Shown: positions 12,883 through 23,469 of the stretch, piece by piece
Position numbering within the stretch: the first letter of the stretch is position 1
Layout: every line of letters starts with the position of its first letter
NCBI GenBank assembly: GCA_964006375.1
Contig: OZ023268.1
Span: 87,610,358-87,674,357 of the forward strand
Reading direction: 5' to 3'
DNA from: Tillus elongatus
Taxonomy: Eukaryota; Arthropoda; Insecta; Coleoptera; Cleridae
Length of the DNA stretch: 64,000 bases
Notes under the pieces: generated by a model
Seen by the model: the letters and a program-made list of their open reading frames with translations, nothing else
Told to the model about the DNA's origin: nothing
The model's database searches: none
Program-made: the position numbers and the translations under genes

Positions 12883-13185
12883 TTACTCCACCCATTCCAA
12901 AATCACTGTGCCTTGAACTAGTCTGCACAGCGATTGGTAGGGTGAAGTTTTATAATGCTCTGTCTCCGGTCTAGACTGACCGTAGATCAGTTGTATTTTG
13001 CGGTCCAGAGCTTTACACTCGCACAAGATGTGCTGGGCTGATTCCTCCCCCTCGCCGCAGAGTTGGCATGCGAGGTCCCCCTCGAACTGCCCTATTTTAT
13101 GCAGGTGTTTCTTGACGGCCATGTGGCCCGTCAAGAGACCTGTTATGTTTCTGAGCTGTCTTATGCTAAGATTTAGCAGCTCCAC
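12883..13185 (-). pseudogene. C-terminal zinc-knuckle region of the non-LTR element
   Basis: The frame reads QLRNITGLLTGHMAVKKHLHKIG, then CQLCGEGEESAQHILCECKAL. The C-x2-C...H-x4-C pattern after an LTGH motif is the usual C-terminal tail downstream of RNase H in several insect non-LTR families. It sits 31 bp past the RNase H frame, in a different frame. Confidence 0.8.
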
Positions 13186-13215
13186 AGCTCTATTTGAACT
13201 GGGTTCATCAATTAT

Positions 13216-13650
13216 TTACTTCCCATGTCTGAGCCCTGGACAGTCTGCCCAGTGCACCTTGTGTTGGTTTCTGACCCAGGACTTAATGGCTCCCCTGGCA
13301 ATGCTCTTTGTCACGCCCAGAGCCGGTTCTAGTCCTATAAATGGTTCTGCTGACCCTCTCTTCGCGAGACTGTCAGCTTCTTCATTGCCTTTGACCCCCG
13401 AGTGGCCCGGCACCCAGATGAGGGTGACCTCATTCTGCCCAGCCAGGTGGTTCGTCTCGTCTTGGCACTCACTCACCAGCCAGGAATTTACCCGTGGGCT
13501 ACTTAGGGCGTTACGGGCTGCCTGGCTGTCTGTGGCTATGAGGATCCGCTTGTTGGTGTAGTCCTACCTCTTGTTCTACCGCACACAGTGCAGGATGGCG
13601 TACATTTCGGCCTGAAAGGCCGTTGCATGGGCTCCGAGGGAAAGACTATG
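13216..13650 (-). pseudogene. RNase H domain of the non-LTR element
   Basis: A minus-strand frame around 13480-13560 reads RILIATDSQAARNAL, the DSxAA block of RNase H, and after a shift the frame to 13216 reads VTLIWVPGHSGVKGNEEADSLAK, the VPGHSGxxGNExAD block with the last catalytic residues. The two blocks are in different frames, so the domain is broken. Confidence 0.85.
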
Positions 13651-13921
13651 ACTTACCCTCGGTCCTTCCGAATAAACACCTGCCCCCGTCCCACGCTTTC
13701 TGCCGGATCCGTCCGTGAGCCAGGTGAGCGCGTTCTGTAGTATGCCCGGCGTCTCCTCCCGTCATGCGTCGCGGTCGGGGATTTCCACTGTAAAGTTGTT
13801 TTCCCTGCAAATTCGCGGCCTCGCGAAGTCTGACCTCATTTCAAGCATGGGCTCCTTCACGATCTCTTGAATTGGCAGTGGCCCCTGAAGCCTGGGTTGA
13901 TCTTCAGTCTACCATTGCAGG

Positions 13922-15588
13922 CTATTCTATATAGGTAGGGTGGGGGTTGGGGGGCAGATCTAGCAACACCTCCATGGCGGCTGTTGGGGTTGAAAACATG
14001 GCCCCTGTGATGCCTAGGCAAGTCATCCTTTGGATCTTGTCTAGTTTTTGTTTGGCACTGGATTGTGTCACGTTAGGCCACCAGACCAGTGCCGCGTGAA
14101 CAGCCAATCGGCCATACTAGGTCTTAGTCCCCACGTTTTTCCATATAGCCGCCTAGTGACGGCTAAGGTCATGACTGCCTTCCGCAGTATTTTTTCAACG
14201 TGACCATTCCAGGTTAGCTTAGAGTCCAATACGACCCCAAGATATTTTACCTCCCTGGCCATTGGAATGTTCCTACTATATAGCGTGATAGTTCTGTGGC
14301 TCTCCCACTTCCTCCTCGTAAACGATATGACGGTTGCTTTCTCGGGGCTCACCTCGAGCCCTTGACCAACCGTCCACCGTTACACCACTGTCAGTGCTGT
14401 CTGCATGCGTTCTCACACTGACTATAACCTTTCCTCGGACTATGATGACAATGTCGTCCGCATAGCCCTCTATCTCATATCCCTCTCCCAAAAGCCTCCC
14501 CAGCAGGCCGTCCGCGACTATGCACCAGAGCAAGGGAGACAGAACGCTCCCCTGCGAACATCCCGCCGCGACCGCCGCCAGCAGAGTCCCTCCCGCGAGT
14601 GAGGTGAAAACCGCCCTGTCCCTGAGCATGGAACCGATCCACCTGCAGCGGGTCTCCTCTATTCCATGCTCCCTGACATTTGCCAGAACCGATCCAAATG
14701 AGATGTTGCTGAAGGCCCCCTCTATGTATAGGAAGGCCCACAGCGCCACCTGCCTGTTCTCTAGCGTATTCTGCAGTTTTAGCATCAGACTCCTGCTCTG
14801 TATGCATATTGTCCGCAGTGTAGGGATATGCTTCCAGTACACCGCCCCTATTGTGCCGGTCGAACAGTTTTTCCACTGTGTTTAGCAAGAAGATGACACT
14901 TATTGGCCTCAGGGACTTTGCCTGGTCTGTTGGACGCCCAGGTTTAGGAATAAGTACAACCCTGGCCAGTCTACATGCCCTCGGAATGTACCCCTGAACC
15001 AGGCTGGCCCTAATAATGAGGGTAAGCGCCGGCGCCAGTATATCTATGCCCTGTTGGAACATGATGGGCATTATTCCATCAAATCCCGGGGATTTGTATG
15101 GTTTAAAGCTGTTAATGGCCTATCTGATTTTGCTCCAAGTAACTACCTCTTTAGCGACTGTCCAGTGTACTTTAGATGCCTATAGGCCTATAAGGCGCCT
15201 CTATTTCTGAGTATTCCCAGTCCGGAGGTGATTGGTTTATTATGTTACAGCCGGGGAAGTGCGTCTGGAGTAAAATTTCCATAGTTTTCTCCCCAGAGCT
15301 TGTAAAGCCTCCCGTGGATATTCTAAGGGAGCCTATGTTGGTCTGAGTGCCCTTGGACAGGATCTTGTGTAGTCGAGTACTCTCGGACGTGTTCTTCACC
15401 TCCTCGCAGTGCCTCCTCCACGACTCCTTCTTGACGTCTCTCAGTCTTTTGTTATAGGTCGTGAGGGCCTGTCTGAATTCATCCCATGCTCCGGACCTTT
15501 CGGCCGCGTTAAACAGCTTACTACCCTGCGTCCTCCTTTGCCTGAGGTCCTCCTTCCACCACGGGATGTTCCTGGTGGACGCCCTCAT
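13922..15588 (-). pseudogene. Reverse transcriptase of the non-LTR element
   Basis: Blocks in order on the minus strand: KESWRRHCEEVKN linker (about 15400), ILAPALTLIIRASLVQGYIPRACRLARVVLIPKPG (about 14930-15040), LRPISVIFLLNTVEKL, then in another frame ALWAFLYIEGAFSNISF, CSQGSVLSPLLWCIVADGLL, YEIEGYADDIVIIVRG (active-site YADD, about 14440-14470), and REVKYLGVVLDSKLTWNGHV (about 14220-14260). The YADD box survives, but four or more frameshifts separate the blocks. Confidence 0.88.
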
Positions 15589-15590
15589 TT

Positions 15591-16040
15591 TCAGGGGTTG
15601 GCGTTATAGACCGAGGTGATTGCGTTGCGCACTTGGGCTGCCGCAATCTCGAGGTCTATTGAATTGTCTATGGTACTCTTAACCCCCCGCAGTATCACTG
15701 CTAGGTCTGCCCTGTAGGCGCCCCAGTCCGCCTTGCGGGGGTCCCGGTACCATTCCGTTTGTCTTTCGACTTTGGCGATTTCAAACCGTATGTATATGTG
15801 GTCTGAGCTACTCACTTCCCCAGACACAGCCCAGTTCTTAACAAAGTCACCCAGAAACTGGGTGGAAACTTCTTCACGTCGTGTTGTGACGAAGGTCGGT
15901 TTATTACCTGTATTCAATATGTCTAAATTAAATCTGCTGTCCCCAGGCAGATAGGCTGACCCGACAGTAATGTCCCTCGGCCCATCCGCTCCTCCACATC
16001 GGGTTTTGATCGTTGCAAGGTCCCTGGAACACAAATTCAT
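15591..16040 (-). pseudogene. C-terminal part of the apurinic-type endonuclease of the non-LTR element
   Basis: The frame reads DITVGSAYLPGDS, then FNLDILNTGNKPTFVTTRREEV, and VSGEVSSSDHIYIRFEI. The SSDH motif is the catalytic Asp-His end of the APE-like nuclease. The segment that normally lies between YLPGDS and the NTGNKPTF block, including the GDFN box, is deleted, and the N-terminus is missing. Confidence 0.8.
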
Positions 16041-16099
16041 TAAAGGCAGAAACTATATCCTTTGGCCCACGACTCATCGACCCCAACATTGTAGTTAGT

Positions 16100-17120
16100 A
16101 AGGTTTAATAAAAAAATACAGCAAGTGCACAAACTGACCACCTTCTGCTGCAATACATGCATGACATCTTCTCAAAAATGTACGCTTTATTCGTCGCGCT
16201 TGTCTGGTATGAGTAATTATTTGTGCTGCTTCATCAATTCGACGAATAAATCCGGTGTCAATAATCGGCATTCCCTAACAATTCTGACCGTTCTATGTAA
16301 GACTCGATGAATTTTCTCAACAATTAGAACCGTCCCTATATTGGGGTAGAAATGGGCCAGGGCTGACAATTTTCTGATATGTTAGTTAGCTGTATCCAGT
16401 CTCTGTTTTTCAACAATTTGTGTTATTTGGAGCTGGCGTGACAGCATACTACTTGGTTCCGCAGCTAGGTGGCGGCACGTCCACTACTTACTGAGTATGA
16501 CCGTTCTATGTTGAGTGACAAGGTTTTGATATAAGTTGTCACCGTTAAAAATCCAAGGATTAGCGGCCACTCAGTTGGGCCTCTTCTATCAATCCGTTGG
16601 TTCAAATATTGTCGCACGCGAACATCAAAATGTGAAGGTGCACCATCTTGTTGGAAAATTAATTTTGTTGTCTGAAAGGTGGTTATCATTTTATAAATTA
16701 ATCGTAGGTACAATCTGATCATCTAACCAATGTACATAATTCTCCATTCAGGTCGCCTTCAATTAACGAAAAGCAGTGCCTTAGTTATGGGGATTATCAG
16801 GTGAGAGTTTGAATGAGTCACCTTTGGAAACAAGCCGTTTGTAATTCAGTTCGTTTGATGACAATTTTCGACCTGTGCAGACGAGAAACAACATCTTAAT
16901 GCCCCACAGTTAATGGCTCTTTCATAATCTACTTGATTTCCAGTCATTTCTGCTGTTGAAACGAAATTTTTAAAACGATTAGCATTTTGATCACTTTTGA
17001 TGCCGCGCTGTATATTCATCGTTGATTCTGCGTCTATCCTTGTAACTGATCGTTCTTGCCTAAAGCTTTGGTTTCAATATGAGCCCCCCGTTACGAAAAT
17101 CGGTTGACGAATAAAAAAAG
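16100..17120 (-). pseudogene. Tc1/mariner transposase relic, interrupted
   Basis: On the minus strand the frame 16722-16465 contains TTKLIFQQDGAPSHFDVRVRQYLNQRIDRRGPTEWP, the second catalytic block with its Asp intact. Sequence beyond the insertion at 16299-16497 continues as HRTVRIVRECRLLTPDLFVELM (below 16298), the C-terminal region. The SPDLTPLDFFLWG block is damaged. Upstream sequence to about 17100 is weakly transposase-like with stops. The element follows the truncated 5' end of the non-LTR element, so it may have caused or exploited that truncation. Confidence 0.75.
16299..16497. mobile_element. Short insertion related to the 45.8 kb hammerhead element
   Basis: A perfect 14-bp direct repeat TGACCGTTCTATGT (16285-16298 and 16498-16511) flanks this 199-bp insert inside the mariner relic. 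Its sequence (GGGTAGAAATGGGCCAGGGC, ATACTACTTGGTTC, GGTGGCGGCACGTCCAC) matches the 45777-46487 element. Near its left end CAACAATTAGAACCGT matches the hammerhead stem I region in the opposite orientation, so this copy is also a head-to-head chimera, but it has no complete ribozyme core. The target duplication indicates retroposition. Confidence 0.75.
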
Positions 17121-17560
17121 TTATACACAAAAACAGAAAAAAAAGTTTTTGTAATCATCCTGTAAATAAAAATAATAAACAGAAAATTCAAACACCACCC
17201 TGTAGCTTGGGTCCTATTTCAACATGTTTTTAGTTGAAATTTAAGAAATAAAATTTGTTTTTCAAACCGGAGCTTCTTGACGGTATCTAAAATTTTCAAT
17301 GTTTTATTCAACACACTATATAAAACTTATGTGAATTACCTGATATTTTACAAAACAACGGGCTAATAATGAAAGGTTCGTGCTTGCAAACGCTTTCAAC
17401 AGAGTTCAATTTGATAGCAGCAATCGAATGATACATCAAATTTAAGAAGGATAAAATTTTTGCGAGCGACGTTTTAAGTGTTGAGTAGTTTAGTTAATTT
17501 TGAAATACGACACTGACCACGTAAAACACACGCAGTATTAACCTTTACTTTTTGTTTCAG
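17121..17560. other. Unassigned stretch, probable intron of the ankyrin gene
   Basis: No element recognised. Its end, TTTACTTTTTGTTTCAG at 17544-17560, is a good polypyrimidine tract and splice acceptor for the following exon. Confidence 0.45.
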
Positions 17561-17639
17561 CTCTTTTTGCGGCAGTAGATCACGGGCATTTGGAAAAAGC
17601 CAGGACGATTTTGGAATCCACCGACGTAGATGTCAATAG
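17561..17639 (+). CDS. Internal exon of a host ankyrin-repeat protein gene
   Basis: A 79-nt open stretch lies between a strong acceptor (TTTTTGTTTCAG) and a near-consensus donor (AATAG|GTAAGTG). With 2-nt overhangs on each side it reads (A)LFAAVDHGHLEKARTIL and then ESTDVDVN(R/S). The pattern A-x-x-G-H-x-x-x-A-x-x-(I/L)-L followed by D-V-N is that of an ankyrin repeat starting mid-repeat. It has no stops, balanced codon use and no transposon similarity, unlike everything around it. I suspect the ANKFN1/wide awake family from the wording of the repeat, but this is from memory and weak. Neighbouring exons are outside the window or beyond recognition, so 17-18 kb is probably large introns filled with transposons. 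Confidence 0.72.
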
Positions 17640-18524
17640 GTAAGTGTCGAAACTTACAAAATGTAAGATACATTTTTATTGAGGCAACGTGACCAATTCA
17701 CACTGCCTGTTTCTCTTAGTACCCGATTCGTCAAGTAGCGTAGCAGTATAGAATTTGCACTTAACAGGCTGTAGAATTTCTCTTAATACTCCCACAGGGT
17801 TGTCTGGGAAATTCTTATTGCTATTCTACGCCAACTGTACTTATTTTTCTAGCATACTGCAATGCTGTGAACGAAAAGGTTTCGTTCAGAAAAGTTAAAG
17901 AAAAATGCTCGCTGGAAGCTTTCAGGTATTTTTACGTAATACGTTAACTGTTTGTTGAGTTATTAAATCACGTAGATAGTTCTTGCGTTATTCCATGAAA
18001 ACTTACAGCGACACCTTCTCTGTCGATTTTTTAAAATGATTACTCTCGGATTGTAAACAAACTCCAATTATGCAACGGAATTGTTTTTATAAGCACTTAC
18101 TTCTGCCAGACTGCTATGTGGGGTAGTTTGAGTTATAAACAACTAACCTTGTTTTTGTACGTATTTTACGAAATACTGTAATATGGAATTTATTTTCTAA
18201 TCTCCTGGTGTTACAAAATATTGCTCAAAAATTCTTTACCGAACCGTTATAACAAAACCAAACAAAGAGACCCGCGCGCATTAATTTGGTTTTTTAGGGC
18301 GCCACATGTTTTGTTATCTTTAGTTGCATTAAAATCCCTAAGATGACTTAGGCCTTTAAAAAGCCAAAAGTTAGTTAGTTCTTAGGGCAGTATATGGCTG
18401 CGGCAGGTTGCCATTCACACATTTTTCTGTGATTTTAACAAATATTTCCGGGAGATATAAGTCTGAACAATACTTAGTGGGGTAATGCGAACATATATAA
18501 ATATGAATTATTTGTTTTTTCAGA
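17640..18524. other. Unassigned stretch, probable intron
   Basis: Begins with the donor of the ankyrin exon. No other coding or repeat structure recognised before the hAT target duplication. Confidence 0.4.
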
Positions 18525-18889
18525 TCACTATGCAGGGTTGGCAAAAAACATGTTTTTTTTATATTTTATACAAAACAAACTGTTTTTTTCAAGTTGAAAC
18601 AGTTTTTTGTTGTTTTAAATGCGTTTTTTATACATGGAATAAAAAAACATGTTTAAAAAAACTAAGGATAAAAACGAAACGTCATTTGAAGTTGGGTATA
18701 TGCGCTAATAAGTTTACCAAACGACAATGGTAAAATAAAGAAGACGACTTGTTCTCAGTGTCAGTGCTCTATTTTCTCTATTTTATTTCTGTTGTGTTAA
18801 GGTTAGGTACATAATTAAATGGTGGTAAGTGGGAATCCCGCATATATTCCATATTCGATCGATTACCAGTGACAAAATAACAAATAATA

Positions 18890-20980
18890 ATGTCTGGACG
18901 AAGCAAGAACCCAGTTTGGTCTAACTTTTTAGAAACAACGGCATTAAACACACAAACAAAAAGGGTGATATGTAAAAAGTGTAACTTCGAAATGACAGCT
19001 TTGGTGGCTCGGATGAAAAAACATGTAAACAATTGTAAGCAGAAGCAGATATAAGATCCAGTCACTGATGACTCAAATGATAAGAGTAGTGATGGTGATT
19101 CTGTGGCCACGGCAACTACAGCAAGTGGATCATTGCCTGCAAGTAGTTTGGTAGCTACATGTAAGTGTAACCAGTGAATTTTGTTAAGATTTACCAGAAT
19201 GCTGTAAAACTAAAACCTACAGTTTGGTGTGGGCCAACTTCAACTGTTAACTGCATGTTTTTATCCTGTTCAAATTCAGTGATTTTCAATTTGTTCGGTT
19301 AAATTCTTGAATCCGAATTTGATTATAATTTAATATTGCCATTCTCTTTTTTAGCTTCCGGTTCTTCTCTTAAGATTTGTGAAAAAACAGTTTTAAAAAC
19401 AAACAGAGTTTATTCGTTTATCATTAAAACAACACAGACTGATAAGGCGATGTTTGACACACAAATCGCAAAGTTTGTTTATGCTACGAACTCTTTTTTT
19501 TTTTAATATTATTGGCTGCGGCATCTCAGGCCATTAGCACATTCTTTCCCATCATTCAATATTTTTTACAAATTTTCCAGACAAAGTCAACTTGGCTCGC
19601 CCGGGAATCGAACCCGGGACCTCTCGCTTTACAGGCTGGCACCTAGCCACCTGCGCCACGAGGGCGTCTATGCTACGAACTCATCATTCAGACTTGTGGA
19701 ATTTAAAAAACTCATTATTGCATCCGGGGTATGTGCCTCCTAGCCGAAAGATTATAGCCAATGAATATTGGACAAAGTATATGAACAAGAGTCTGCAAAA
19801 ATCAACTCAAATTTGAGGGGGAAGATAGTATGGATGGAGCAATATTCATAATGAGTCCATAATTTGTGTATCTGTGATGGATGTAGTGGATGAGAAAGTA
19901 TATTTATGCGATACAATTGATACAAAAGATAATAGTCACACTTCAGAGTATTTGTTAAGGTTAGCTATCGATTCAGTAAAAGGATGTCACAAATACAACT
20001 GTACTGTGAGAAGCTTTGTAACTGACAACGCTGCCAATATGACAAAGATGAGATCACTATTATCAACTTGCGAAGAGCTAGGATCACCTAATATCTTAAC
20101 TTATGGGTGTTCAGCACACATCATGAACCTACTTGCCCATGACATCGAGATTCCTAATATAAAAAGTCATGTCACAAATATTATGAAATATTTTCAAAAT
20201 ACTCACTTTGCTGCTGCTTAATATAAGCAAGCTGCCGCTTAATATAAGCAAGCTGGTGGTCAGGATGTCAGATGGAACACCCTGGCTGACTGTCTCGAAT
20301 CGTATCTCGAAAACTGGCATATACTGTCAGAAGTATGTACCAAGAATAGGTTATCAATTGACATTAATGTAATGAAGTTAGTGAACGATATGAATTTAAA
20401 ATTAATGCTAGTGATTATCTTGAAAAGTTAAAGCTAATTTCTGTGGCATTACAAAGTTCAAAGAAACAATTGTACTATTAATGAAGCAACTGAAATTTGG
20501 CTGACTCTAATTCAGGACTTTTAAGCTTATTCTGCAGCTGATATAACCCGAGTTGGAAAACGTTTTCAAATGGCAACGTCTCCTAGTCATTTTCTTGCCA
20601 ATTTATTAGATCACCGTTTTTGTGGGAGGCAATTAACCAACAAACAAACTGATGAAGCTATGGAATATGCAAATACCTTTCATCCTAATATGGTGGCAAT
20701 AATAATGTCATTTCAAGCAAGAGCAGAACCCTTTAAGGAGTACCTTTTCTCCCCAGATGCTATTAAAAATGTAAAACCCATCACCTGGTGGCTGTCTATA
20801 GAAAGGAAAATAAGTGAAGAGATGCTTGATGTAACAAAACAGATTCATACAGCAGTTGCTTCAAGTGCGAGAATCGAAAGACTCTTCTCGTCATTTGGGC
20901 TTGTACACAACAAGCTTAGAAATGGGTTGGGCGTAGAGAAGTCAGCAAAGTTAGTAACATTGTTCACTTGCTTGAATTAA
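18890..20980 (+). pseudogene. hAT transposase with BED finger, broken
   Basis: ATG at 18890 starts a BED zinc finger (VWSNFLE...RVICKKCNFEM...MKKHVNNCK), followed by an in-frame TAA. A possible intron runs from GTAAGTG at 19161 to TTTTTTAG at 19354, after which the text continues SSGSSLKICEKTVLK...AKFVYATNS. After the SINE it reads MDVVDEKVYLCDTID...VTDNAANM (about 19877-20040; catalytic-core Asp in TDNA), YGCSAHIMNLLAHD, and, after several frameshifts near 20220-20560, the C-terminal dimerisation region ASSARIERLFSSFGLVHNKLRNGL (about 20850-20935), ending near 20980. It is inactive because of stops, frameshifts and the SINE. Confidence 0.9.
19494..19668 (-). mobile_element. tRNA-derived SINE with 14-bp target duplication
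   Basis: The minus strand reads as a tRNA-like head: GCCCTCGTGGCGCAGGTGG (A box), then GGTTCGATTCCCGGGCGAG (B box), then a unique body ending in a short A-rich tail (poly-T at 19494-19505 on plus). A perfect duplication TATGCTACGAACTC flanks it (19480-19493 and 19669-19682) and belongs to the hAT transposase coding sequence. Size about 175 bp. The parent tRNA species was not determined. Confidence 0.93.
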
Positions 20981-21124
20981 TCGAATTAATATTCTAAATA
21001 GGTTTTTTCTCTTTTCTCTGTGTTGGATACTTTGTTTTGTTTTGAAGAAAAAACATTTTTGTGGTTTTTGTTTTTACTGCGTTGGGTTACTTTGTTTTGA
21101 AAATGAATTTTATCAATGATTTTT

Positions 21125-21253
21125 AGTATTTAGTGAATTTTCATTAAGAAAATTGACTAATAGAGACGTATCGATGGTGAGACTTTCGGAAAGTTTCTTC
21201 AAATGAGCGTGAATTAGGGCCCCTGGAACCCATTTCCAAGGTCAGTTAAAAAG

Positions 21254-21334
<81 letters not shown>

Positions 21335-21456
21335 TCAAATAGACCTTGGTTTCGAGTTCTAGGGGCCCAAATTCGCGCTCATTTGAAAAAAAAAATTGCA
21401 GTCTCACCATCGATACCTCTCTATTAGCGAATTTTTAAAAATAAATATTCGCTAAT
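21125..21456. repeat. AB-family palindrome: A end, (TA)n, inverted A end
   Basis: The left arm (21125-21255) and right arm (21332-21456) are inverted copies of the A block: ATCGATGGTGAGACT on the left matches AGTCTCACCATCGAT on the right; CAAATGAGCGTGAATT matches AATTCGCGCTCATTTG. The centre is about 75 nt of pure (TA)n (21256-21331). The outer edges carry the hairpin motif TAGTGAATTTTC. It lies in the 3' non-coding part of the hAT, so it inserted after it. Confidence 0.85.
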
Positions 21457-21858
21457 ATGTTATATGTTACATGTTACACATACACGGTTTTGTTTTTGTT
21501 TGTTAACACACAATTATCTTTACAATTTATTTTATTTAAGTTACTATCAATAATGCTCAAACTCAAATAAAATGTCTTGCTCATTGCTTCTTGTGTTAAT
21601 TTACTGCTGTATTTACCATATTTTTAGAATAAAATTAAAGCAATTTATTGAAAAGAAAGTTATATATTAATAAATTATTATTTATAGAAAACTAAAAAAC
21701 TCATGCGAAAAAAAACAGTTATTTAAAACAAACCGTTTTAAAACATGTGTTTAAAATTGTTTAAAAAATATGTCTTAAACACTGGGCATTGTTTTAAACA
21801 TGTTTAAAAACAGGTGTTTAAAACAAATGTTTTTAAACATGCCAACCCGGTCACTATG

Positions 21859-22350
21859 TATTTCAATATATAAATTAATCATTCTGACAGGCACTGAATT
21901 ACAAAAATTATTTGTTTTTATTCTATATATGTGCACGCACACAAACAAACATTTGTCTTGGGTTGAAAAAATCCAAGAGTGAATTGCAATGTGTCATTTT
22001 GAATGGCACTACCATTATTTTTCCAACCATACCCAGCGGCTTGAATTTGGATTTGTAGTTTTCGAGAAAGTGGAGCTCGAACATATCTGCCAAGTTCGTA
22101 ATTACAATGGGGTAAAGTAAACATCGCGCACCAATGAGACAAAATACATCCATATGCCACTTCTTCGATAATTCGAAATAAAATTATGATATCCGTCTTT
22201 TTCAGACTGCATGTCTATAAGATCTAGTTGACCCCTTTTGTTTAACTGTATTAAGATGGCGTCAAAACTAGTACCCTTTTCTGAAGCTTCTCTTTGAGTT
22301 GACCTTGTAAACATATTTAGTTTGCCGTTTAAATTAATTTATGGTCTTAT
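21859..22350. other. Unassigned AT-rich stretch
   Basis: No recognised gene or repeat. Short open frames on both strands show no domain. Confidence 0.35.
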
Positions 22351-22494
22351 GCCCAGTGTCGTCACAAAGCTCGATTAAATATTTAACGGGCAGTTAGTTA
22401 ATCATTGCTTCAGACGAAGTGCTATTGGTTGAATTAATCATTGATTAACTAACCGGCCGTTAAATATTTAACTGAGCTTTGTGAAACTGTGCAT
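22351..22494. mobile_element. Small palindromic MITE
   Basis: ATGCCCAGTGTCGTCACAAA at the left is the imperfect inverse of TTTGTGAAACTGTGCAT at the right. Inside, CTCGATTAAATATTTAAC and GTTAGTTAATCATTG are mirrored by CAATGATTAACTAAC... and GTTAAATATTTAACTGAG (written in separate parts). The arms are about 60 bp around a centre of about 20 bp. No coding capacity. Superfamily not determined. Confidence 0.65.
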
Positions 22495-22552
22495 TAGGGG
22501 TGAAAGTGTAAAATTGCTAAAAGTAATGAATTCTAATTCGAATATAACAAAA

Positions 22553-23469
22553 ATGCCACGTTTAACCGAAAGGGAAAGAATAGAGATATTAATTATGATT
22601 GGATATGGCGACAGGCTTAGAAGTCATCGGTAGGCATGCCAGTTATTTAATCAAAAGCATCCTGATAGATCGCCAATTCCAAGATCTACAGTAAGAAATT
22701 CACAGAAACGGGATCCCTAAAAGATTTTCCTCGGCAACGTCGTCCTCGTGTAAGTGAATAAGTCATTTGATATATTGATTGATTCTGAAGAAAATCATCC
22801 CATTCTATAAGGCAACTAGCCCTAAATAACAACATGGACCAATATTTAGTGGTAAAATTATTCAAATAGGAGAAGTATCATCCCTAGAGGGTGCAATTGA
22901 TACACACTTTTTGCCTGAATGGGACAATAAATAGTCACAACTCAAGATATTGGTCGCCGGAAAATTCTTATTGGACTCAAGACTCTCACAGTCAGTGTCA
23001 CGGCAAAGTGAATGTATGGATGGGAAGAAGCAGACGGCGTTTCATAGGGTATTACTTTTTTCAAGGAGATCTTACAGCAGCACGTTACCTAAATTTATTA
23101 TGATTGGATTTGGTGCCTGCTCTGGCAGTAATTTTTCCAAATAATCATGAGGCAAATGTGCCGCATCAAGATATTTCAACAAGACGGAGCGCTTCCTCAC
23201 TTTGGTGTAGACGTTCTTTAATATCTAGATGACACATGTTCTGAAAGATGGATAGGGCGTCGAGGGGCATTTGACTGGACATCGCGTTTTCCAGACTTGA
23301 CTCCCTTGAATTTGTTTCTGTGGGATAATTTAAAATGCAAAGCTTATTTCAACAGACTAAATAATTTAGAGGAGCTACAGCAAAGCATGCGCGTTGAAGT
23401 GGAGCAAATTAGTCCTGACATTTTTTAGCGCAGTGTACAAAGTGTTTACACTCGTATTGGTAAATGGTA
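22553..23469 (+). pseudogene. Tc1/mariner transposase, near full span but degenerate
   Basis: From the N-terminus: MPRLTERERIEILIMIGYGD (DNA-binding helix-turn-helix start), HPDRSPIPRSTV, LALNNNMDQ; then FCLNGTINSHNSRYWSPENS (about 22910-22970), GKVNVWMG...YYFFQGDLTAARYLNLL, IFQQDGALPHFGV (second Asp intact, about 23175), ERWIGRRGAFDW and FPDLTPLNLFLWD (third catalytic position Asn instead of Asp). It ends with LEELQQSMRVEVEQISPDIF and a stop. The first-Asp region (SDE) is lost in a deletion near 22870. Many stops and shifts. Confidence 0.85.

Larger units (their letters stand above)
12845..16085 (-). mobile_element. Degenerate non-LTR retrotransposon with EN, RT, RNase H and zinc knuckle
   Basis: Minus-strand frames appear in the order endonuclease C-terminus, RT, RNase H, CCHC-like knuckle, the layout of RNase H-bearing clades such as I and LOA. 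The base composition is much more GC-rich than the window average, consistent with an element of foreign or formerly selected coding origin. The 5' end is cut off near 16085 where a mariner relic begins; the 3' end lies somewhere below 12880 and is not defined. At least five frame changes show it is dead. Confidence 0.88.
18533..21850 (+). mobile_element. hAT transposon, full length, with 8-bp target duplication
   Basis: Terminal inverted repeats CAGGGTTGGCA (18533) and TGCCAACCCGG (to 21850) are flanked by a perfect 8-bp duplication TCACTATG (18525-18532 and 21851-21858). Sub-terminal regions are rich in TTTAAAACA and its complement, typical clustered transposase-binding-like repeats. The transposase lies in the middle. 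A SINE (19494-19668) and an AB-family palindrome (21125-21456) inserted into it later. 8-bp duplication and this TIR type are diagnostic of hAT. Confidence 0.95.

Noticed and set aside
14520..14885. Plus-strand frames of 121 and 187 residues at 14.5 and 13.0 kb
   Set aside because: They are antisense shadows of the minus-strand RT and RNase H of the non-LTR element.
19585..19665. A functional tRNA gene
   Set aside because: The tRNA-like region is the head of a SINE with a poly-A tail and a target duplication; the body continues past the 3' end of a tRNA.
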